This document shows positions 27,369-37,545 of a stretch of DNA of 64,000 nt, piece by piece. Origin of the DNA: Sphingobacteriaceae bacterium UBA6709 (GTDB taxonomy: Bacteria > Bacteroidota > Bacteroidia > Sphingobacteriales > Sphingobacteriaceae); assembly GCA_002454425.1 (NCBI GenBank), contig DKIV01000015.1, positions 1 to 64,000 of the forward strand, given 5' to 3'. The notes under the pieces were generated by a model, which made no database searches, was not told the origin of the DNA, and saw only the letters and a program-made list of their open reading frames with translations. Position 1 is the stretch's first letter. Each line of letters starts with the position of its first letter. A program made the translations under genes and the position numbers.

Positions 27369-28292
27369 TCACCTGGATTCCAAAATCTTAATATCCCTCA
27401 ACCATGCTTCACAAAGCGTAGTCCATAAATTCGTTGATCCAGGATTTCCACGTAATGCGATACTATGCCCGCCCTCCGGAAAAACATGAAAGCTTACAGG
27501 CACATCATGCTCCAACAGAGACTGATAGTATAGTAAGCTGTTCAATGGATTTACAACCGGATCGTTGGCGGCACCGGTAATAAAGCAGGGAGGATGTCTG
27601 GAGGTCACCTGAATCTGCATAGAGAATTTCTCCTTTATCTCTTTGGTGGTGTCGGCCCCAAGCAAATTCGCTACACTGCCTTTGTGAGCGATGGATGAAC
27701 TCATATCTATTACGGGAGAAACAAGTATGGTGAAATCGGGCCTCGCGTTTTGCGTATCAAGAGAATCGCCAATACGGGAGTAGTCCTGTTGCATGCAGGA
27801 AGCATGTGCTGCCAGATGCCCCCCCGCAGAGCATCCCATAATTCCGACACGCGAGGTATCTATATCCCAGGTTTTTGCGCGCGCTCGTATGAGCTTTAAG
27901 GCACGCTGGGCGTCCATCAGAGGGCCAAGCTTCGGATCCTTCAGGTCAGGCGACACTGGCAATCTGTAGTTTAGTACAAAAGCGGAAATCCCCAGGGTGT
28001 TCAACCAGCGCGCGAGCTGGATACCGCTGACTACATAAGCCAAACGTTCATAGCCCCCTCCCGGACAAATAAGAACGGCAGTATGCCGGTTTTCCTCTTT
28101 GGAAGGAAAGAAGGCATACACTTCCGGTTTGGCAACCCGAAAAATTCGTTCCCGAGCGATGCTGTCCTGCAGCCGCATACCTTTAGAATTAGGCATCTTC
28201 CCTTCTGACCAGATAAAGAGACGTTCCTGCGCCCATCCTGTCATACTTTGAAAGAAAACAAGGATTACCATCATTATCAGGTGATGTATCAT
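27369..28292 (-). CDS. Secreted alpha/beta-hydrolase, probable carbohydrate esterase
   Basis: 307-residue exported esterase of the acetyl-esterase/lipase (BD-FAE-like) type, with a signal peptide ending near TGWAQ. The oxyanion segment is ICPGGGYERLAY, the nucleophile Ser155 lies in GCSAGGH, the acid is in GAANDPVVNP and the His in PEGGHSIALR. It is the distal gene of the polysaccharide locus, 22 bases after GH95 with this start (a start at 28343 would overlap GH95 by 29 bases). In such loci these enzymes remove acetyl or feruloyl groups so that the glycosidases can act; which group is not evident. Confidence 0.87.
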   Translation of the reverse strand: MIHHLIMMVILVFFQSMTGWAQERLFIWSEGKMPNSKGMRLQDSIARERIFRVAKPEVYAFFPSKEENRHTAVLICPGGGYERLAYVVSGIQLARWLNTLGISAFVLNYRLPVSPDLKDPKLGPLMDAQRALKLIRARAKTWDIDTSRVGIMGCSAGGHLAAHASCMQQDYSRIGDSLDTQNARPDFTILVSPVIDMSSSIAHKGSVANLLGADTTKEIKEKFSMQIQVTSRHPPCFITGAANDPVVNPLNSLLYYQSLLEHDVPVSFHVFPEGGHSIALRGNPGSTNLWTTLCEAWLRDIKILESR

Positions 28293-28314
28293 TCGTGTAG
28301 AATTCAGCGTCCTT

Positions 28315-30789
28315 TTACTCCAATGTGAACGTATATGATTCATTAGCTCTTGTATTGAAGTCGAAGCTCGTTACCGGCTTGATCGTTAAATTGTGGAGTT
28401 TAGCCTGTTCGGAAATTTTTGGTTGAGCAATAGCGGCCACTTTATAAAAATCGTTGGGATTAGCGCCGCTGGCTACTTTCCATTGGGGGCCCGACTTGCG
28501 CAATGGTTCGCTGCTGAACATCAGCCTGCAATTGCCTCCCAACAAAGAGCGAATTTTCAGGTATGTTGGCTTGCCCTCTTTCCATTCAATGTCTATAATA
28601 AATCCGCCGCGAGCAACCAACCCCTTTACAGAACCTGAAGGCCAGATATCAGGGAGGGCAGGAAGTATGCGCAACGCACCGTCATGCGACTGTAGGAGCA
28701 TTTCGGCAATGCCCGAGGTACATCCAAAGTTTCCATCAATTTGAAATGGAGGGTGCGCATCAAACAGATTAGGATAAGTGCCTCCGTTTTGTCCCGAAGT
28801 TTGAAGGGGCGCCGGATTCAACTGGTCATGTATCAGCTTATAGGCTCTATTGCCATCAAGCAATCTGGCCCAAAGATTAACCTTCCAGCCCATAGACCAT
28901 CCGGTAGACTTGTCGCCTCGAATAACCAGGGAATTGCGGGCAGCCTCAAACAGCTCAGGATGTTGTATGGAGGAGATTTGACTAGAAGGATAAAGTCCGT
29001 AAAGATGAGAAACATGGCGATGTCCATCCTTCTCTTTATCCCAGTCGTGCAGCCATTCCTGTAGCTGACCGAACTTACCAATTTGCATTGGAGGCAAACG
29101 GAGCAACATTGTCTTTAGCGAATCAGCAAACAACTTGTCCTGACCCAGAATCTCGCTACTTCTGATGAGATTTGTAAACACATCAAACACCAATTGGTTA
29201 TCCATGGTAGTTCCTGCGCTTATACCAATCCCACTCTGATAAGTATTTTCGGGAGACATGGAAGGAGCCACTACGAGCCACTTATGTTCAGGTTCTTCCT
29301 GTAACACATCAGCATAAAACATAGCCGCACCTTTTAACACAGGGTAGTATGTTTTAAGGAAATTCCTGTCGCCGGTAAATAAATAATGCTGCCAGATATG
29401 CTGCGTCAGCCAGGCACCTCCCATAGGCCACATCCCGTAAAAGCCACCATCGACGGGTCCGGTTATACGCCAAAGGTCCGTATTATGGTGCATGTTCCAT
29501 CCTCGTGCGCGATACATTTCGCGGGCACTTTGCTGCCCTGTAACCGCTAGCTCGGCGATCATTTTAAACAGCGGATCGTGCATCTCGGGTAACGCGGTAA
29601 CTTCGGCAGGCCAATAATTCATTTCAGTATTAATGTTTACCGTGTATTTGCTATCCCAGGGCGGTGCGAGCTTATGATTCCACTTGCCTTGCAAGTTCGC
29701 TGGTTGCGAACCGGGGAAGGAGCTGCAGATAAGCAGGTATCTTCCAAATTGAAAATAAAGAGACACTAACGCAGGATCCTCTTTAAGGGCAAATTCCCTG
29801 ATACGGACATCAGTAGGCTTATTTTCTGCACTCGAGGTGCCGAGATACAGATGCACTCTGTCGAAATATTTACGATATAGCTGCGTATGGGCATGTTTCA
29901 TAACTTCGAAAGATTGGGATGAAGATCTATTTAGACAGGTAGTCGCGACGCGCTCTTCGTCACCGCTGATATCATTATATTTTCGAAAATTAGTGCCGAT
30001 GGCAATGTAAACAGTCAAGGCGTTGGCATTAGCAACCCTGAGACTGGTGCTATCGGCCGCCAGATGGCCACCTTCCAAACGGGGAAGAACCTGTACCTGA
30101 TAGCGCAGCTTCCCCTGTTTATTATCCAGCGATCCACTTTTGCCGCTAAGCAGCAGTTTACTACCATCCACACGTAAATCGTATTCAGGAAAAGGACTCA
30201 GCATCGTCAGGTCGCAGTTGATCTTTCCGGGTTTAGAGGCACTTAGCTTTACAACAATAAGTTGTCCGGGGATGGAGGCGATATATTCCCTCTTATACGT
30301 TACGCCGTCAATGGAATAGGTAGTTGTAGCAACAGCGTTTTCAATATCCAACGTTCGCTTGTAGTCCTGCATATTACTGGCGTTTTTCTGCCTGATAAAC
30401 AAACTAGCTGCGGTTTGATAAGGCATACCGTAATTTACATTTGCCGGCACCTTACGCGGAAAAGTAGCATTCGATAGATCCTGAGCTTCCTTGTAGCGTC
30501 CCTGCATAAGCAGCTGTCTGATTTGCTGGATAGGTTCATAAACATTCGGGATAATATTATTCCCCGGCTCTCCCGCCCAGATAGTTTCCTCATTCAGCTG
30601 GATTTCATCGTCAGAAGGCTTGCCGAAGATCATCGCTGCCAGGCGGCCATTCCCAATTGGCAATGCCTCGTTCCAGTTTTCAGCCGGACGATCATACCAG
30701 AGACAAAGGTCGCTTTGCTGAGTCTTTCCGCTTAGGGAGCCCAAGAGCAGCACCACCGTGGAGAATATTACTCGCATTATATTTTTCAT
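28315..30789 (-). CDS. GH95-family glycoside hydrolase (alpha-L-fucosidase/alpha-L-galactosidase)
   Basis: 824-residue exported enzyme. A signal peptide ends near GKTQQ, followed by the GH95 N-terminal beta domain (WYDRPAENWNEALPIGNGRLAAMIFG, QLNEETIWAGEP). The (alpha/alpha)6 catalytic barrel has NINTEMNYWPAEV, GWNMHHNTDLWR and WSMGWKVNLWARL, and the late block QIDGNFGCTSGIAEMLLQSHDG is typical of GH95. The family removes terminal alpha-1,2-linked L-fucose, or in some plant-polysaccharide members L-galactose. The longer frame from 30843 adds 18 residues before the signal and is not preferred. It lies between the esterase and the DUF5123-type gene. Confidence 0.93.
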   Translation of the reverse strand: MKNIMRVIFSTVVLLLGSLSGKTQQSDLCLWYDRPAENWNEALPIGNGRLAAMIFGKPSDDEIQLNEETIWAGEPGNNIIPNVYEPIQQIRQLLMQGRYKEAQDLSNATFPRKVPANVNYGMPYQTAASLFIRQKNASNMQDYKRTLDIENAVATTTYSIDGVTYKREYIASIPGQLIVVKLSASKPGKINCDLTMLSPFPEYDLRVDGSKLLLSGKSGSLDNKQGKLRYQVQVLPRLEGGHLAADSTSLRVANANALTVYIAIGTNFRKYNDISGDEERVATTCLNRSSSQSFEVMKHAHTQLYRKYFDRVHLYLGTSSAENKPTDVRIREFALKEDPALVSLYFQFGRYLLICSSFPGSQPANLQGKWNHKLAPPWDSKYTVNINTEMNYWPAEVTALPEMHDPLFKMIAELAVTGQQSAREMYRARGWNMHHNTDLWRITGPVDGGFYGMWPMGGAWLTQHIWQHYLFTGDRNFLKTYYPVLKGAAMFYADVLQEEPEHKWLVVAPSMSPENTYQSGIGISAGTTMDNQLVFDVFTNLIRSSEILGQDKLFADSLKTMLLRLPPMQIGKFGQLQEWLHDWDKEKDGHRHVSHLYGLYPSSQISSIQHPELFEAARNSLVIRGDKSTGWSMGWKVNLWARLLDGNRAYKLIHDQLNPAPLQTSGQNGGTYPNLFDAHPPFQIDGNFGCTSGIAEMLLQSHDGALRILPALPDIWPSGSVKGLVARGGFIIDIEWKEGKPTYLKIRSLLGGNCRLMFSSEPLRKSGPQWKVASGANPNDFYKVAAIAQPKISEQAKLHNLTIKPVTSFDFNTRANESYTFTLE

Positions 30790-30861
30790 GTATTGTGGTA
30801 TAAGTGTGTATGTTGGGTATTCCAGCGTATAGGTATCCCCCACACGCTGGAAAGGTTTTTA

Positions 30862-32442
30862 TTAACGCCAACGCGGATCGCCGGATGTGCTACGTCCGGG
30901 GAACGTTTGATCTTTGATTTTAAAATTGAGTGCTGCAGGATCAGTAAACACCTCGTTAGATGGCCTTGAATAGAGCTGCAAGCCCGCTAATGGCTCTCCA
31001 CCATTCGCATAATCAGCAAGACCGTAATTATTTATGGTAGTCAATATACTGCCGGGTGCCCTGACGCCACGAGGCTTATTATTGCCGTTATTATCTTTGC
31101 CAATAGCGAAGATACAGTGGGAAACAACGAGCCCCCCAGAAACCACTTTGCTGCCAAAATCTATCAGATAAGCTCCTCCCCTGGGAGCCTTATAGAATGT
31201 ACAGGCGTCAATAATCACCGATGATGCTTCACGTTTACTGCTGACAATGATTTGCTCGGTGCGTGTAATTGTGCTATTGCGGATAGCAATATTATTGATT
31301 TTACAAGTGGCGTTATCGACGATCAAAACATTATAACTACCAATACTATCGATAAGGCAGTTGTTCATTTCGAAGTTTTCCACGTTGATATTTCCAGACT
31401 TCAGACGTATTACCCCCCTGAATATTGATGTTTTACAGTTGTTAAAACTAAGCCTACCAATGGTTGCGTCCTTGTCAGCATTAAACACATAGTTGTTCGC
31501 ATAATCATTGCCTTTAAGATTTACATTTACAAAAGCGACCGAATCAATGGCAGCGCCAGCACTGAAATTCAGGGATACGCCGGCGGCGAAGTCGATTGTT
31601 GCGGGTTCGGTTGTCAGGAGGTCATCGCCGCTGGTGATCATGAGTGTTTGCGAAATGCTCAGGGAAGTGGTGAGCGGATAGCTAACACCCTTCTTCAACA
31701 CAATAACACTGCCGGAGGGTACCTTGGTAAGCGTATCCTGAAGAACCGAAGGACGATCCGCAAATCCGCGCAAGTCGATAACCTGCCCTGCAAAAGGAGC
31801 TTTGGTTGTATAAGTATTATACCCTCGTAACGTATTCTGACTGTAAAGTTCCATGTAGTACGAAGTAGCACTTTGGAGGCCGTCGATCACGCGATACATA
31901 TCGTTAATATCGGATGCATTGAGCTCTATCGTTTTTAACAGATTAAGGCCTGAAGAATCAAAAACCTTTATGGTGCTCACCGCCGCACCCTCGGTTCGCC
32001 AGCGCATGATTACCGAATTGTCGGTAACGTCGTTGATAGTCGGTGCGGAAAGAATAGTAGGAAATTTAGGCGTCTTTACGCTGCCAAGCAATCCAAAGCG
32101 TGAGTTATTCGTCGAGTCCGCGGCATTGGCTCTAACCTGAATCTGATAGAGTTGATCCCATTTCAGATTTTCAATGAGCGCCCCGGCGGTATCAACACTG
32201 AGACTTATATCGATCGTTTTAAAAGTATCTCTGCTTATCTGAATGGTGTAAGATTCAGCATTTTTCACCTGTTCCCAGGAAGCCTCGATAAAATTTCCCG
32301 TAGTGAGCAATGACCCTTTTAGGGTAGGCCGAAACAGGCGGGGAGCCTGTTCCAGATGGTCCTTCTTGCAGGCTCCAAGCGCCAGCATCAAGGTGATGCA
32401 CAAGCAAGAAAGGTAAACTATAGTTTTTAAAATCTTCTTCAT
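30862..32442 (-). CDS. Surface lipoprotein with Fn3-like and DUF4957/DUF5123 beta-helix domains
   Basis: 526-residue lipoprotein (Cys25 in LGAC). Two fibronectin-III-like repeats (about 37-125 and 130-215; FIEASWEQVKNAESYTIQI, SVIMRWRTEGAAVSTIKVF) precede a right-handed beta-helix of DUF4957/DUF5123 type (about 220-515) with Asn-rich turns such as NNCLIDSIGSYNVLIVDN. It directly follows susD (5 bases), the position normally held by surface glycan-binding proteins. It is therefore the likely SusE/F equivalent for the glycan taken up here; catalytic activity is not expected from the visible residues. Confidence 0.85.
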   Translation of the reverse strand: MKKILKTIVYLSCLCITLMLALGACKKDHLEQAPRLFRPTLKGSLLTTGNFIEASWEQVKNAESYTIQISRDTFKTIDISLSVDTAGALIENLKWDQLYQIQVRANAADSTNNSRFGLLGSVKTPKFPTILSAPTINDVTDNSVIMRWRTEGAAVSTIKVFDSSGLNLLKTIELNASDINDMYRVIDGLQSATSYYMELYSQNTLRGYNTYTTKAPFAGQVIDLRGFADRPSVLQDTLTKVPSGSVIVLKKGVSYPLTTSLSISQTLMITSGDDLLTTEPATIDFAAGVSLNFSAGAAIDSVAFVNVNLKGNDYANNYVFNADKDATIGRLSFNNCKTSIFRGVIRLKSGNINVENFEMNNCLIDSIGSYNVLIVDNATCKINNIAIRNSTITRTEQIIVSSKREASSVIIDACTFYKAPRGGAYLIDFGSKVVSGGLVVSHCIFAIGKDNNGNNKPRGVRAPGSILTTINNYGLADYANGGEPLAGLQLYSRPSNEVFTDPAALNFKIKDQTFPGRSTSGDPRWR

Positions 32443-32447
32443 GTCAA

Positions 32448-34286
32448 TTACTGATTATATCCATAGCCTTTGTTATCAAGTGTACCCATACTGCTTGTCA
32501 CAGTAGAACTGTGCAGCGGAAGGATGTATCGTACAGGTTGTAAACCAGTATCGTCCTTATACCCCCGCCATGTTCTTACGTTAAAATCCGCGGGACCTTG
32601 ATTTGTAGCACTGTAAAGACCTTTCAACCAGGTAAGCCTGGTATAACCGTCAGGATTATCGCCTTTAGATGGCGAATCTTTTATCGGAGGTATCACTGCG
32701 GCGGCTTTAAATCGATTATAGAACACGACGGTACGCGTCGAGGTGTTAAGCCTATAATAGACATCGCCGGCGAGGTCAGCATACTGTCCGGTACCAGCGA
32801 AGGTGTCGGCGCCTATGGCGTTGAGGAAATTGCGCGCATCAGCGACTTTACGTCCGTAGAGGTTCCAGCGCGCAAGATCATATTTCCGTATACATTCACC
32901 TCCGAACTCCCAGGCACGTTCATTGACAATGGCATTAAAAAAGGCCTCCTTACCGGTGCTTACATTTCCGAGGTATTGCTCTACCTTTTCAGGCCAGAGC
33001 GTGTTAGGAAAAGCCCGCTGCCGTACGCGGCGTAATGCATCTAAAGCATCGGCAGTGGGGCCGTTATGAAGTTCATTCTCTGTTTCCGCAAGCATCAGCA
33101 AAACATCTGAATAACGCATGATCGGCCAATTGATACCTGTTCCTTTTGCCGACTGAGAGCCTGCCGGGGTAGCCATGAGCAATCGATTCCATTTCCCCGG
33201 CGAAATAGATCCGATGCCTACGGGTTGTTGTTGCAAATCTTTATCGTAATAGATGATTGAACAAGTTGCAGGTAAGCGGGTATCGAGGGTATCGAAGGAA
33301 CAATAGTATGACGGCGAAAGGCTCAGATAGTTAGAACCCGATCCATAAGGATGTGTGCCAGCGTCAACGCGGATACCATGACACCAGGCCACATCACCAA
33401 AGCCGGGCTGAAACGCTACCTCAAACAAAACATCATCATTGGCAGCAACAATCCAGCGGCTCTCATTCTCAAACACCCTTGCGAAGCTGGGGTTTAAGGG
33501 GCGGTCAGATATCTGCATCAGCTTCCGGCAATACTGATTGGCAATTTCATAATACTTCTGGTAGTCGTCTTTTCGGCGCATCTGCATATCTGGATAAAGC
33601 CAGTAGCCTCCGCGCATGAGTGCCAGCCGTGCTATTAAACCACATACAAACTCACGATTAATAGTCTCTATACCGTAAGTCAGCTGCGAGGCCAGCTTCA
33701 TATCTCCCTCCGAAGCTATCAGGTCGTCGATAAGCACCGTAAGTATGGAATCTCGTGGGGCACGCGGTTGATAGAGGTTATCTCCCCCGGCAGTAGACTT
33801 GAAAGTAAAGGGTACATCTCCCCAATGATTCATCAGCCAATATAGCCAGAGAGCCCGCAATGCCTTTGCCTCACCGAGCAGCTGCTTCATACCTGGGGTA
33901 TCTTTCAAGGGCGAGGCGCTGATACCTTCAACGCAGATGTTGGCTTTGTTTACGGCATTATATGCATTGTTCCATACCGTGCGTAGATCGCCGTTCGCAT
34001 CGGTACATTCAAAAGACCAAATGTCACGACGGGAGTTATCAGGAGCAGCTCCTACCCCACCAACCTCGACATCAGTATTACCGGTAAAGTTGTTGGAGAG
34101 CCGCGAAGTGAAGGCATCCTGATTAAATAGCGCATAAGCACTATTTACAGCCTTGGCTGCATCAGATTCCGTAGCAAAAATATATCCGTCAGTAAAATTG
34201 GAGGGAGAATCGGTATCCAGAAACTTCTTACAGGAAGAGAACATTATAAGAAGAGCTATGATGATGGTGATATTATACGATTTCAT
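32448..34286 (-). CDS. SusD/RagB-family surface lipoprotein
   Basis: 612-residue SusD-like protein, longer than the two in the ECF loci. Lipobox FSSC (Cys19) is followed by KKFLDTDSPSNFTDGYIFATE. Typical blocks include TVWNNAYNAVNKANICVEGI, LLGEAKALRALWLYWLMNHWGD, MRYSDVLLMLAETENELHNG and NERAWEFGGECIRKYDLARW. It belongs to the glycan-type SusD group and is encoded 16 bases after its SusC. Confidence 0.95.
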   Translation of the reverse strand: MKSYNITIIIALLIMFSSCKKFLDTDSPSNFTDGYIFATESDAAKAVNSAYALFNQDAFTSRLSNNFTGNTDVEVGGVGAAPDNSRRDIWSFECTDANGDLRTVWNNAYNAVNKANICVEGISASPLKDTPGMKQLLGEAKALRALWLYWLMNHWGDVPFTFKSTAGGDNLYQPRAPRDSILTVLIDDLIASEGDMKLASQLTYGIETINREFVCGLIARLALMRGGYWLYPDMQMRRKDDYQKYYEIANQYCRKLMQISDRPLNPSFARVFENESRWIVAANDDVLFEVAFQPGFGDVAWCHGIRVDAGTHPYGSGSNYLSLSPSYYCSFDTLDTRLPATCSIIYYDKDLQQQPVGIGSISPGKWNRLLMATPAGSQSAKGTGINWPIMRYSDVLLMLAETENELHNGPTADALDALRRVRQRAFPNTLWPEKVEQYLGNVSTGKEAFFNAIVNERAWEFGGECIRKYDLARWNLYGRKVADARNFLNAIGADTFAGTGQYADLAGDVYYRLNTSTRTVVFYNRFKAAAVIPPIKDSPSKGDNPDGYTRLTWLKGLYSATNQGPADFNVRTWRGYKDDTGLQPVRYILPLHSSTVTSSMGTLDNKGYGYNQ

Positions 34287-34302
34287 AATCTTTTATGTCA
34301 GG

Positions 34303-37300
34303 TTAGAAATTTACGTTTACGCCGAAGGTGAAGGTCCTGCTTTTAGGATAGGCGGAGAAATCAACGCCCGGGGTAAGGGCAGCATAGGAGCCGCTTCTTG
34401 TGGCCGTGACCTCAGGATCGTACCCCCGGTATTTTGTCCACAGAAAAGCATTATATACCGTTCCGAATACACGTATCGAGGAAATGCCCAACTTCTTCGC
34501 CAGCTTCGCGGGAGTAGTATATCCAAGCGTAACGTTGGTAAGACGAAGGAAAGACCCGTCTTCGACGGCATCATCTGAGAATACCGGAGAAGCCGTACCC
34601 ATAGAAAAGGGAGACCATATCGTCGCGTTCTTGTTGAGCTCAGTAAGCTCGGCAAGGTCGGTAACCAATGCTCCCTGCGCATCTATATACTTAAAGCGGT
34701 TTTCATAGTTCACTGTATTAAGCATATTTCCATAGGAGCTACGATAATACATATTGAATTGTATGCGCCCCGTGTTATACACCTTATTTCCGTACACCCA
34801 ATTGAAGAACGTGGAGAAGTCAAAGGCCTTATAGTTAGCGTTAAAACCGAAACCTCCGCTATGCTTAGGAATGGCGCTACCGACAATAGCACGATCTCTA
34901 TCCGCAGTAACAAAGCCATCGCCATCAAGATCTTTAAGCTTCATGGTTCCAGGTCGTATGCCAATGACGCCTCCCAGCAGCGTTCCCGAATTTGCGACGC
35001 CTTGTTTCAGGACATATTGCCGGGTATTGGGATCGTAGGATTCAAAGTCATCCGTACTGTAGAAACCATCGTTGAGATACCCGTACATCAGACCGATAGT
35101 TCTGCCGGTAATCAGACGATAGTCATCCTGTCCTTTCAGATCAGTGCCAGCCCAGTTAGATTGGTAGGATCTGTTGTCGTTGCCGTCAAGGCGGTCAATT
35201 TTCGGAATATTACGACCGATGTTGAACGAACCTGAGAGACGAAAATTACGCCCTTGATAGATCACACCCGTCAACGCCAGTTCGATTCCCTGATTGGATG
35301 TCTGACCAATGTTAATCTGCTGCGTAGTATATCCTGTTTGTGGCGGGATATCGTTATTGATAATAAGATCTTTCGTAGTATTCTTATAAATATCGAGAGT
35401 TCCTGTGAGACGGTTTTTGAAAAGGCCAAAGTCCAAACCGAGGTTTCGCGAAATAGTAGTTTCCCACCGCAGGTTAGGGTTTGGCAAAGAAGAATTCTTA
35501 ATATTATAATAGGGTTGATTAATATCACCGGCGCCGTAGGATCGATTAGTAGAAGGCGAGAATAATAGCCGCCACGAGTCATTAGGAACTCTGTTGTTTC
35601 CGGCCTTGCCGTAGCTGGCACGAAGCTTCAGATCTGAAACAAAGCGATTATTTTTCAGGAAGTCTTCATCCGACACACGCCATGCGAATGATGCCGCGGG
35701 GAAATACCCCCAACGATTGCCTGGGGCAAACTTACTGGAACCATCGGCCCGGAGCGTAGCAAAGAGGATATATTTGTCTTTATATGTATAATTGACGCGT
35801 CCAAAGAATGACAAAAGGTTTTCCCCCCGTGTCTCGGTTGTTTCAAGGCGGTCAGGCGTGCCCAGTGCGAAATTCGCGAACAGCTTCTCGGGGAGCATCG
35901 TCTCATCAAAATACTTAGCTCTGTTAAATACGTTTGATCCACTACCCGCATTGAGCTCCTGCCCCAGCAGCATGGAAAGGTTATGCGATTTATCTTTTTT
36001 GATCTGTAGATTGGCTGTATTTACCCATCGGTAGACGGTACTCTGTCCGATAGACAATTCGCCTAAAGGAAGGTTATTGCCAGCATTCCTTGACTCACCT
36101 GTCAGTGGACCGAAGTAACGTTTGCTTTGATCATTTCTCAGTGTCACAGCGAGCTCTGTACGTAATCTTAAAGGATTTAAAGGATTCCAGTTTAGGGCTG
36201 TATTAAGGCTGAAATCACGATTGATACGGTTTCTATAATCCTGTTTGGTAAGCTCAATTGGATTTATCAGGCTGCGCAGAAACTCATCGTAGTCGTCATC
36301 GCCGCTATTTACCGCGTTGGGATCGATAACGATTTGATCTGCAAGACCATTCACAGGACGGGTTTGGATGCCGTCGGCAACGCGTACGCTGGAGCCCCCG
36401 GAGGTACCAGCACCGTCAACGGTGTTGTGCGAGTAACGCGCCGCCATATCAACGTTCAGCCGCGGAGCGATTACATGATTTAGCTTGAAGTTGAAATAAA
36501 ACCTTTTCACCCCCGATTGAGGCATTAAACCTTCGTCTTTGTTGTATGTCGAGTTGAAGCTCAGTCGCGTTTTCTCTGTCCCGCCGGTAAGACTAAGGTT
36601 GTGTTGCTGCGAATATACAGGCTGACCGAACAATTCGTCCTGCCAATTGGTTCCTCGCTGATATTTATAAAGGTCGAGATCATCATACACACCAAAGAAC
36701 TTTGTAAAACTGGTATATTCATTGGAAGTTGTGCCCCGCAGCAATGCATACTCGTATTGAGCAAGTGCAAACTCATAAGGGGAAAGCACATCCAGCTTAC
36801 GAGGGAAATTTTTCGATTGCCCGTATCCGTTATAGGAAATGCTTGTTTTTCCGGCTTTTGGTGACTTCGTTGTCACAATAACCACGCCATTGGCGCCTCG
36901 CGCACCATATATGGCTGTAGAGGAAGCATCCTTCAAGATGTCTATCGACTCGACATCCGTTGGCGCAATGTTATTTATATTATCGACGATGAATCCATCG
37001 ACAATATAAAGCGGTGAGTTGTCCTGCGTAACGGAGTTTCCACCGCGAACCCGAATGATGATGTCGGCTCCTGGCGCGCCATCAAGTGTTGTAACCTGCA
37101 CTCCCGGCACCCGTCCGGTGAGCGCCTCTGCAATGTTAGTAACCGGATTCTTCATGATGTCTTCGCCCTTTACAGAACCCACAGCGCCAGCGAGATCTTT
37201 GCGCGCAACGGTGCCGTAACCAATTACTACAACTTCGTCTAATGATTTAGAGTCTTCCTCCAACGTTAGGTTAATGGATGTTCGGTCGCCCACCGTAATT

Positions 37301-37545
37301 TCCCGCGACACAAACCCAACATACCGTATGAGTAGAACCGTCGACGCGTTATCCGGAATAGTCAGTCGAAAAACACCATCGGAGTTGGTGCTGGCTCCTC
37401 GCGAGGTCCCTTTGATAGTAACGCTTACACCAATAAGTGCCTCCCCCGACTTATCAGTAATTTTTCCGGAGAGGGTTCTGGTCTGTGCAAACAATGCCAC
37501 AGATGAGCACAGGAAACAGAAGATTAGTAAAAACCTGTTAATCAT
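34303..37545 (-). CDS. SusC/RagA-family TonB-linked outer-membrane transporter (no STN domain)
   Basis: 1080-residue receptor. A signal peptide ends near ALFAQ and goes straight into the CarboxypepD_reg-like domain (about 22-110; LIGVSVTIKGTSRGASTNSDG), then the TonB-box-like DEVVVIGYGT, the plug with LKDASSTAIYGARGANGV, and the barrel ending NVNF. The lack of an STN domain fits regulation by the hybrid two-component protein encoded upstream rather than by ECF/FecR. It heads the susC-susD-DUF5123-GH95-esterase transcription unit. Confidence 0.95.
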   Translation of the reverse strand: MINRFLLIFCFLCSSVALFAQTRTLSGKITDKSGEALIGVSVTIKGTSRGASTNSDGVFRLTIPDNASTVLLIRYVGFVSREITVGDRTSINLTLEEDSKSLDEVVVIGYGTVARKDLAGAVGSVKGEDIMKNPVTNIAEALTGRVPGVQVTTLDGAPGADIIIRVRGGNSVTQDNSPLYIVDGFIVDNINNIAPTDVESIDILKDASSTAIYGARGANGVVIVTTKSPKAGKTSISYNGYGQSKNFPRKLDVLSPYEFALAQYEYALLRGTTSNEYTSFTKFFGVYDDLDLYKYQRGTNWQDELFGQPVYSQQHNLSLTGGTEKTRLSFNSTYNKDEGLMPQSGVKRFYFNFKLNHVIAPRLNVDMAARYSHNTVDGAGTSGGSSVRVADGIQTRPVNGLADQIVIDPNAVNSGDDDYDEFLRSLINPIELTKQDYRNRINRDFSLNTALNWNPLNPLRLRTELAVTLRNDQSKRYFGPLTGESRNAGNNLPLGELSIGQSTVYRWVNTANLQIKKDKSHNLSMLLGQELNAGSGSNVFNRAKYFDETMLPEKLFANFALGTPDRLETTETRGENLLSFFGRVNYTYKDKYILFATLRADGSSKFAPGNRWGYFPAASFAWRVSDEDFLKNNRFVSDLKLRASYGKAGNNRVPNDSWRLLFSPSTNRSYGAGDINQPYYNIKNSSLPNPNLRWETTISRNLGLDFGLFKNRLTGTLDIYKNTTKDLIINNDIPPQTGYTTQQINIGQTSNQGIELALTGVIYQGRNFRLSGSFNIGRNIPKIDRLDGNDNRSYQSNWAGTDLKGQDDYRLITGRTIGLMYGYLNDGFYSTDDFESYDPNTRQYVLKQGVANSGTLLGGVIGIRPGTMKLKDLDGDGFVTADRDRAIVGSAIPKHSGGFGFNANYKAFDFSTFFNWVYGNKVYNTGRIQFNMYYRSSYGNMLNTVNYENRFKYIDAQGALVTDLAELTELNKNATIWSPFSMGTASPVFSDDAVEDGSFLRLTNVTLGYTTPAKLAKKLGISSIRVFGTVYNAFLWTKYRGYDPEVTATRSGSYAALTPGVDFSAYPKSRTFTFGVNVNF

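Noticed and set aside
34759..35235. 158-codon plus-strand frame within susC
   Set aside because: Antisense shadow of the SusC barrel; no independent evidence.
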